Below, in pieces: positions 57,641-64,000 of a DNA stretch of 64,000 nucleotides (position 1 is the first letter of the stretch; the number at the start of each line of letters is the position of its first letter). A program made the translations under genes and the position numbers. The notes beneath the pieces are model-generated. The model did not search any database. It was given only the letters and a program-made list of their open reading frames with translations, and had not been told where the DNA came from. The DNA is taken from assembly GCA_027257055.1 (NCBI GenBank), contig JAPVLO010000044.1, forward strand, positions 868,001 through 932,000, read 5' to 3'. Source of the stretch: Cephalopachus bancanus. Taxonomy: Eukaryota; Chordata; Mammalia; Primates; Tarsiidae.

Positions 57641-58349
57641 AATAATTGAATTACTGAAAATCATAGGGAAAATAACTTCTGGCAGGGAGAAGATTTCACA
57701 ATATTTTAAAAGGAAAACATTCAAGATACTTCTTTCATAGCCTGAAAATTCTCTTTCTTATTCATATCCTTTGTTCACTCTCTAATTCATATTGCTTTGC
57801 TAACAGGCAGAAAGGAGTCAGATTTCTCTGGGGTGTGAACTGAGCAATACTTGAATGTCTAGGTAGAATAGAAGCTGGTATATTTCCCTGGAGGTCTTCA
57901 GAGATGGAATATCTATATAGATATTTATATGGAATATCAGAGTGAGGGTATGAATTTATAGATTTTACAGCATTACAGTGGGTGCTGCAGGGATGGGTAG
58001 ACAGAACCCTAAATCAGAGACCATTGGTTTTAATGCCCCATTTCCTGGCTATTTTGGCCTTTTAACTTTATCAACCTTCCATTTCTTCATCAGCAAAAAT
58101 AAGAGAGTTGAATATGAATTCAAAAGCACCTTCTTGCTTGAATTTGTTCATTGCTTCAGTTTGTTTTGAGAAGTTGCCTACAGAGCGAGCAAAATGTACA
58201 TTAAATCCAAGAAATGGAATAATATGACATGCACAATTGCCTGCAGATGCAGAGAAATCTGAAATCAGAAAAGCTTAGACTCTGGTCGAGGGTGAAGAGT
58301 TGGTGGTCAGTGACTGGTGGAAGTGAATTAACTGACTTGCTTGTAGCCT
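57641..58349. other. No feature recognised
   Basis: Unique sequence. Confidence 0.5.
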
Positions 58350-58485
58350 ACTTTTCTCTCCCCAAATGAGAGACTCATGAGATATTGCCTGTCTTGTTCT
58401 CAGTCATAGCCTCACTGCCTACAATTGTTCCTGGAGCACAGAGCTGTCATAAATATTGGCAGAATAAATGTACATTTTGAAAGTC
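58350..58485 (+). repeat. L2-like 3' end
   Basis: 'aatgagagactcatgagata' ... 'cctggagcacagagctgtca' ... 'aatattggcagaataaatg'. Confidence 0.5.
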
Positions 58486-58715
58486 TAAATAATAAATAGA
58501 TTTGCTCAATAGTAGAAATGTGCAGTATGAGATGCTAGTCCATCACCCATTCATGTTATCCACAAAGAGGAAAGATGTATTCATGCCCAAGGATTGAGAT
58601 GAGGTGGGGTCTACGTGATGGCTCATCATTAACTAATGTCATTTTCTTAACTGATTGGATGTCAATTGGATTGATTTTCAGAGATAAAATTCAGGTACTA
58701 AAAAAGACTAGGGGG

Positions 58716-58976
58716 AGCCGGGCTCGGTGGCTCAGCCTATAATCCCGCGCCTTTGGGAGGCTGAGGTGAGTGGATTGCCTGAGCCCGCGGGTTTGAGACC
58801 CGCCTGGGCAGTGAGACCTCATCTCTACAATAAGTTAAAAAATCAGCCGGGTGTGGTAGCACATGCCTGTAATTCCGGCTACTTGGAAGGCTGAGTGGAG
58901 GGATCGCCGGAGTCCAGCAGGTCGCCTTTCCAGTCTGGGCGACAGAGTGAGACTCCAACTCAAAAAAAAAAAAAAC
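58716..58976 (+). mobile_element. Alu SINE with internal right-arm deletion
   Basis: 'cagcaggtcgcctttccagt' shows that about 30 bp of the right arm is missing. Duplication aaaaaagactaggggg (58700-58715) and aaaaaagactgggggg (58977-58992), one mismatch. Confidence 0.95.
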
Positions 58977-59054
58977 AAAAAAGACTGGGGGGATAAGATT
59001 GCTGTGACTCTCCATTTTGAGGATGTTCACTTAAATAAACACTAAATCTTATTA

Positions 59055-60130
59055 TTCACCCATATATCTATTATTTTTTTAAATGACGTTTTTAAAAAAT
59101 GGCTTTAGATATACAGAAAAATTGAGACAATAGTACAGAAGTTCCCATGTACCCAAATCCACTTTCCCTATTATTAATATTTTATTAGTACGACACATTT
59201 TTTATATACCAACTTTGATACATTATTATTAAAGTTAATTAAAGTTCATACTTTATTCAGACTTCCTTAATTTTAGCTAATATCCTTTCTCTGTTCCAGC
59301 ATTTCATATATATTACCACATTGTATTTAGTTGTCATGTTTCTTTAGGTTCTTCATGACTGTAATACTTTCTCAGATTTTCCTTGTTTCAGACATCCTGG
59401 GAAATTTTTAGGAGCTTTGTTCAGGCGTTTTTTTTTAGGCTGTCTTTCTATTGGAATTAGTCTGATGTTTTTCTCATGATTAGACTTGGGTTATTGGTTT
59501 TAGGGAGGGAAGACCATATCTTCATCATATAATAGCAAAATGTACACACTATCAACATAACATCACCTTTGATGTTGATGTGGTCACCTGGCTAATCACC
59601 TGGTCAGATTTCTCCACTGTGAGGTTATTCTTTTTTCTCCTATGCTTATGACACTCATTGGAAGGAAGTTGCTATATATCACCCACACTTAAGAAGTGGG
59701 GAGTTATGCTCTACCTTTTTGAGGGCCTGAATTATTTGGAATTCTTCTGAGCAGGGACTTATCTCCTCTCCCCTACTTATTTATTTACTTGGTCATTTAT
59801 CTATATCAGAGTAGACACATGGATAATTATTTTATACCTTGGGTTATAATCCAATATTATATTTTGTTGCCCAATTTATTCCAGCATTGACCACTGGGAG
59901 ATCTTTCAGTTGGTTACTGTGTTCCTTTGATTTGCCTCTATTAATGTGGGGTTTTTGTTTTTGAGCACTTCCTTACTTTCTGCTATTATATGATGCTCAA
60001 GTTTCATTTCAAATGTCTTCTGCTCCAGTTTTTGAAATCAGTCATTTTTCCAAAGCTATGTATTTTTAAAAATCCATCTTTTTTTCTTTTCTGAGAATGC
60101 TTTGGTTCTTATTTTCAGCTTTAGCTGTGC
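59055..60130 (-). mobile_element. Ancient L1M 3' UTR-like region
   Basis: 'cagaaaaattgagacaatag', 'ttagttgtcatgtttcttta', 'gtctgatgtttttctcatga' and 'tcagatttctccactgtgag' follow an antisense L1M pattern. Name and orientation uncertain. Confidence 0.45.
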
Positions 60131-61450
60131 TTGAAAACTTTTATTGTTAACTTCTCTTTATGTCACTCCAGAGGTGCAGGTATTACAGGAAACTTTTCGG
60201 GTTCTATTACTAAATAAAGAGTTTAGAAACAGACTTCCAGTTTCTCTTCTGAGACTCCTATATCACCAGTGTCAAATGTTGTAGCTTGTTAACAAGAAAG
60301 CTACTACCCAGAGAGGACTTAGAAATGCCAATTAGAGTCAGATCATTTATTTATAAATGTATGAATTCATTTCATGTTTTATCGTGGGGCAGAACATGCC
60401 TTGCCCCTTTAACTGTAGAGATTACTGAGCTTGGCAGAACGAAAGGCATGTTGTCCAAATGACATTTCTGACTTCCTCATCTGTTTCCCTCCTTCCTGAA
60501 GGCTCCAACCTTTCTTGAGTTTACAGAAGGTGGGCTTTCTATTGCTTTTAAGAATGGTTTTCCATGGAAAGAAGAAAACACGAGTTTCTTTGTTAAGTAA
60601 TAGATGTGAAGAAAGCAGTTTGTGCACATAAGAAGGGTATTTTAACCCTGGGCAAGTCTTAGGTTGGTTTATGGAATTTTAAAAATATTTATTTGTAATT
60701 TTTAATTTTAATAAAGCTAAATGAAAGTTATTTATTTATATGAACTTATTTATTTTTAAAAAGTGGAACAGTATAACACACACCCTTTTTCTAGTCATTC
60801 TAGAGTAGTGCTTGTAAAGAAAGCCTTTCTCTTGGTCATGGATAGATTCTGAAAGAGCAAAAATAATTTCCCATGGATCCTCCAGGGTGTCCTTTCTGAC
60901 TAGGGAGCAATTTCTTTTGGCCTAAGGGGAAATTATACATTTAAGTCCAGGAAAAAGAGAGACCACCTCTGGCAACTGCCTCTTGCTTCGGTAGACGCAG
61001 ATTATTAGTATCCTCTTTTGTGGCTGGAACTGCAGCTCAATGGGATCATATAGGAAACACAAATGTCTCCTGACCCCCACCCCCAAGACAGCAAGTGAAT
61101 TACTCAAGGTAAACTCAATTAACAACATCTCTACCTGTCGCCATAACAAGTTTGGCAATTCAAACATGTGGCAAGGAGAACTAGGAAAAGGAAGCAGGAA
61201 AGTTTCCCTTTTGGTTTCTATTAAGATACCGATTGACTTGTCAGTAACCTCACAAGCATGTTTTTAGTTTCACAGATATTTTGAATAAACTTTAAATACA
61301 GCGTGAGCATGTATCTATCTTAAGATCTGACTTTCCAGGGGAAAAATATGAGTTTGTTTGTTTTATTAAAGATGAATAATTCAAAATACCAGAAGGGTGT
61401 TGATCTGGATTGATTGAGATCTGGGAGCTTCAAATTCACACTGACTATGT
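60131..61450. other. No gene recognised
   Basis: Unique sequence with AT-rich patch 60680-60770. Confidence 0.45.
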
Positions 61451-61452
61451 TA

Positions 61453-61596
61453 CAGTAGTCTCCCTTTATCCACAAGGGAGATCTACAGGGGATCCCCAGT
61501 GGATGCTGAAACCGTGGATAGTGCTGAATCTAATCTATACTATGTCTTTCTGATCCGATAACTGAGATTGAAATTAAGTGACTAGTTGATGGGTAG

Positions 61597-61650
<54 letters not shown>

Positions 61651-61860
61651 ATCTTAGTGTGGATATACTGGACAAAGGGACAATTCACATCCTGGGGGAG
61701 TAGGGTGCCATGAGATTTAATTCACTGCTAAGAAGGGTGCAAAATTTAAATTTATGAATTGTTTATTTCTAGAACTTTCTATTTAATATTTTCGGACCCT
61801 AATTGACCACAGGTAACTGAAATTGGGAAAGAGAAACCATAGGTAAGAAGAGGACTACTG
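61453..61860. mobile_element. TcMar-Tigger non-autonomous element
   Basis: Terminal inverted repeats start cagtagtc (61453-61460) and end gactactg (61853-61860), flanked by TA on both sides (61451-61452, 61861-61862). Interior 'gatgctgaaaccgtggatag' and 'aattgaccacaggtaactga' fit Tigger. Holds a (CA)24 tract. Confidence 0.8.
61601..61648 (+). repeat. (CA)24 microsatellite
   Basis: 48-bp uninterrupted CA repeat inside the Tigger element. Confidence 0.98.
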
Positions 61861-61862
61861 TA

Positions 61863-62964
61863 TCCATTTAAAAACAATGAACTCTTCCATCAGGATCAGT
61901 CCTTTGGCATAAACTCAACAGTTCTTTTCCAGCTACAGAATGAGATGCCATTACTGATGGAATTTCTAGCCACAGTTTGATATATTAAATCTCACTTGTC
62001 CAATTATATTCTACGTCAGCTGTGAAATAATTACTAGCTGTAACTTTGGTTCAGGTGAGTTCAACATTTTCTTTGAATTCCTTTTCTTTATGTAGGGTTT
62101 CCAAATTAACCATCAATCAGGAGCAATTTATGTTGACACCAGCTTTCTAGATGTTCTACTCTAGAGTCCAAGTGTACAAGTCTCTTATGGCTTGGGTTTA
62201 GGTAGATGGATCAGATAAGCTGAGAGGTAAAGGTCTCTCAGCATTTCCACTGAGTGACCTCACAGGTTGATACAGAATGGGGACTTTAATTGCAGGGCTG
62301 TTAAACTGAAAGGCCTTCTTTAAACTTCCCCATTTCCAGGTAGAGCTTGAAAGATATCCACATTAAAGTTTACTACGAATGAAATGTACATAATGGTGCA
62401 AGACAAAATGTGTGACAGTCTGTTGGTAGGATTCATCAATCATTCCAGACTTTTTTCAGCGGGGATAAAGGACTCAGCATGACTCGAGTAAGGGTTTACA
62501 TCCCAGGAATCTTGGTTTAGTAGAAATATATCCTCTGAGTTATTTTTTATTAATAGCTCTTTGGGGAGAATAGGTTGTAAGAAAATTCCCTCTTCTTGGA
62601 CTATGGATTTATTGCTAAAAGCCCATATCAAATCTCTTGATCCATTAAGTACTGTGCATTCTATACATCATAGGTGACTATCCTTGGGGAGGCAATGACA
62701 TAGTGCATGAGACAGACAATACTTTGTGGATGGAAGCCATTCAGTATACTTCACCTCTTCCCACCCCTCCTCTTTTTTTTTTTTTTTTTTTGTTAAACCA
62801 AAACTGATCAAGTAACAATATGTAACATGTAATTAAGTATTTGGTCAACTGATACTTATTAATGTAGTTGCTAATGTTTTAGTAATTTTCAAAGAATAAA
62901 GAACAATGAAATATTTATGCTTTTAAAATATTCAAAATTTTCACCACTCATTTTTATTAGTTAA
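61863..62964. other. No gene; poly(T) at 62773-62791
   Basis: Unique sequence otherwise. Confidence 0.5.
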
Positions 62965-63200
62965 AAATACCTAATATTTACTGAGTGTTCAGTCTTTGCC
63001 AAACTCCATATTATGCTTTAGCTGCATTATCTCACTGATTGTTCTCCACTTTTCTCTGAAGTAGGCTTCAGTTTACGGAGTTGATAATTGAGGCTCAGAG
63101 AGGTTAAGTTATTTTGCCCAAGGTCACACAAATATTTAGTGTAGGGGCCAGGATTTGAACCAAGGTAGAGTGCCTGTGCTTGTTTCTATCACTCTAACTA
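62965..63200 (-). repeat. MIR SINE, near full length
   Basis: Antisense MIR: 'gaggctcagagaggttaagt', 'ttgcccaaggtcacacaaat', 'ccaggatttgaaccaaggta'. Confidence 0.85.
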
Positions 63201-63266
63201 CCAAATAATATAAATTGCTCTTATGGTGTAGTCCAACTTCTAATAATCCAGATGTGGGCTGGCTTG

Positions 63267-63268
<2 letters not shown>

Positions 63269-63314
<46 letters not shown>
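63269..63314 (+). repeat. (GT)n microsatellite at an Alu end
   Basis: 46-bp GT repeat followed by TTTT and further GT units to about 63331. Confidence 0.95.
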
Positions 63315-63317
<3 letters not shown>

Positions 63318-63331
63318 GTGTGTGTGTATGT

Positions 63332-63570
63332 GCAAGGGTACACTCGTGGCTACTGCAGCTTCAACCTGCTGGGTGAAGGTGATCCTTCCGCCTCAGTCTT
63401 CCATGTAGTTGGAACCACAGGTGAACCACCATACCTGGTTAATTTTTTTTATTTATTGTAGAGACTAGGTCTCACCAAGTTGCCCAGGCTGGTCTCAAAC
63501 CTCTGGGCTCAGGCAATCCTCTTGCCTCAGTTTCCCAAAGTGCTGGGATTAAAGGCTTGAGGGCTTTTGT
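63332..63570 (-). mobile_element. Alu SINE, 3' end replaced by (GT)n
   Basis: Antisense Alu from 'gtgcaagggtacactcgtgg' to 'gggattaaaggcttgagg'. The normal poly(T) and first ~30 bp of antisense sequence are absent; a GT tract occupies that place. Confidence 0.85.
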
Positions 63571-63778
63571 TTCCACACAACAGAATGAATAACTATCTGG
63601 GTTTCAAGGTAGTCCTTTGTTATAAAACAATTTTTCCTAATTGTCTAAAATATCTTTGTAATTTCGTTCACTGACTTCTGATCTTGTAGCTAGACCTAGC
63701 ATATATGAGAGCATATTAGGCACTATGGAACCCTGTGGGGATACTGTTTTATTTTATATATTTATATATTATTATTAT

Positions 63779-64000
63779 TATTTGAGTTGGAGTCTCACTC
63801 TGTGCCCAGGCTGGAGTGCAGCGGCACACTCACGGCCACCCCAGCGTCGACCTGCTGGGCTCTGGCAGTCCTTCCACCTCAGCCTTCCAAGTAGCCAGAA
63901 CTACAGGCATATGCTTCCATGCCCAGCTAATTTTTGATTTATTGTAGAGACGAGGTCTTGCCAAGTTGTCTGGACTGGTCTTGAACCCATGGGCTCAGGC
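63779..64000 (-). mobile_element. Alu SINE, cut by window edge
   Basis: 'ttgagttggagtctcactct' through 'cttgaacccatgggctcagg'; lineage-specific type. Preceded by a (TTA)n run (63770-63781). Confidence 0.95.

Overview
This is mammalian, clearly primate, intergenic or deep intronic DNA. It is AT-rich, has no CpG island, and I found no convincing protein-coding exon, rRNA or tRNA gene. The primate call rests on many dimeric 7SL-derived Alu elements, one of them an old AluJ-like copy at 49206-49487. Most of the Alus belong to one lineage-specific type (right arm with 'cagcaggtcgaggctgcg', tail 'gagactccaactc', left arm with 'cccgcgggttcgagacc'). The LINE-1 3' ends likewise share an unusual 3' UTR ('ggggtacaattcagggtta' on the antisense strand). 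Neither matches the anthropoid, lemur or galago/loris forms I know, so by elimination I infer a tarsier. That is inference and easily tested.

Layout. 1-13 kb: L1 3' ends in both orientations, Alus, MIR/L2 relics and a mariner transposase relic (9.9-10.3 kb). 13-20 kb: mostly unique sequence with MIR and hAT (MER5-type) relics. 20.9-21.7 kb: one MaLR LTR inserted inside an older one. 21.9-24.5 kb: an Alu monomer split by a 72-bp sequence that recurs inverted 2.4 kb away. 23-39 kb: largely unique, with several stretches that look like conserved non-coding elements (RFX and homeodomain motifs at 28.4 kb; a palindrome and TAAT motifs at 37.4 kb), a 223-bp purine tract (33.0-33.2 kb) and a MER5 cluster (35.2-35.9 kb). 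39.7-52.4 kb: a transposon nest in which ancient plus-strand L1 sequence is interrupted by a younger L1, then minus-strand L1s, then a MaLR provirus with both LTRs, itself carrying four Alus. 52.4-64 kb: ancient L1, MLT1 LTR, Tigger elements, Alus and microsatellites, plus a candidate conserved element near 57.5 kb.

No genes act together here. The content is a stratified record of insertions, read from target-site duplications (TSDs), and a few candidate regulatory islands. Family names were assigned by eye from remembered consensus sequences; a repeat-library search would refine subfamily names and ends.
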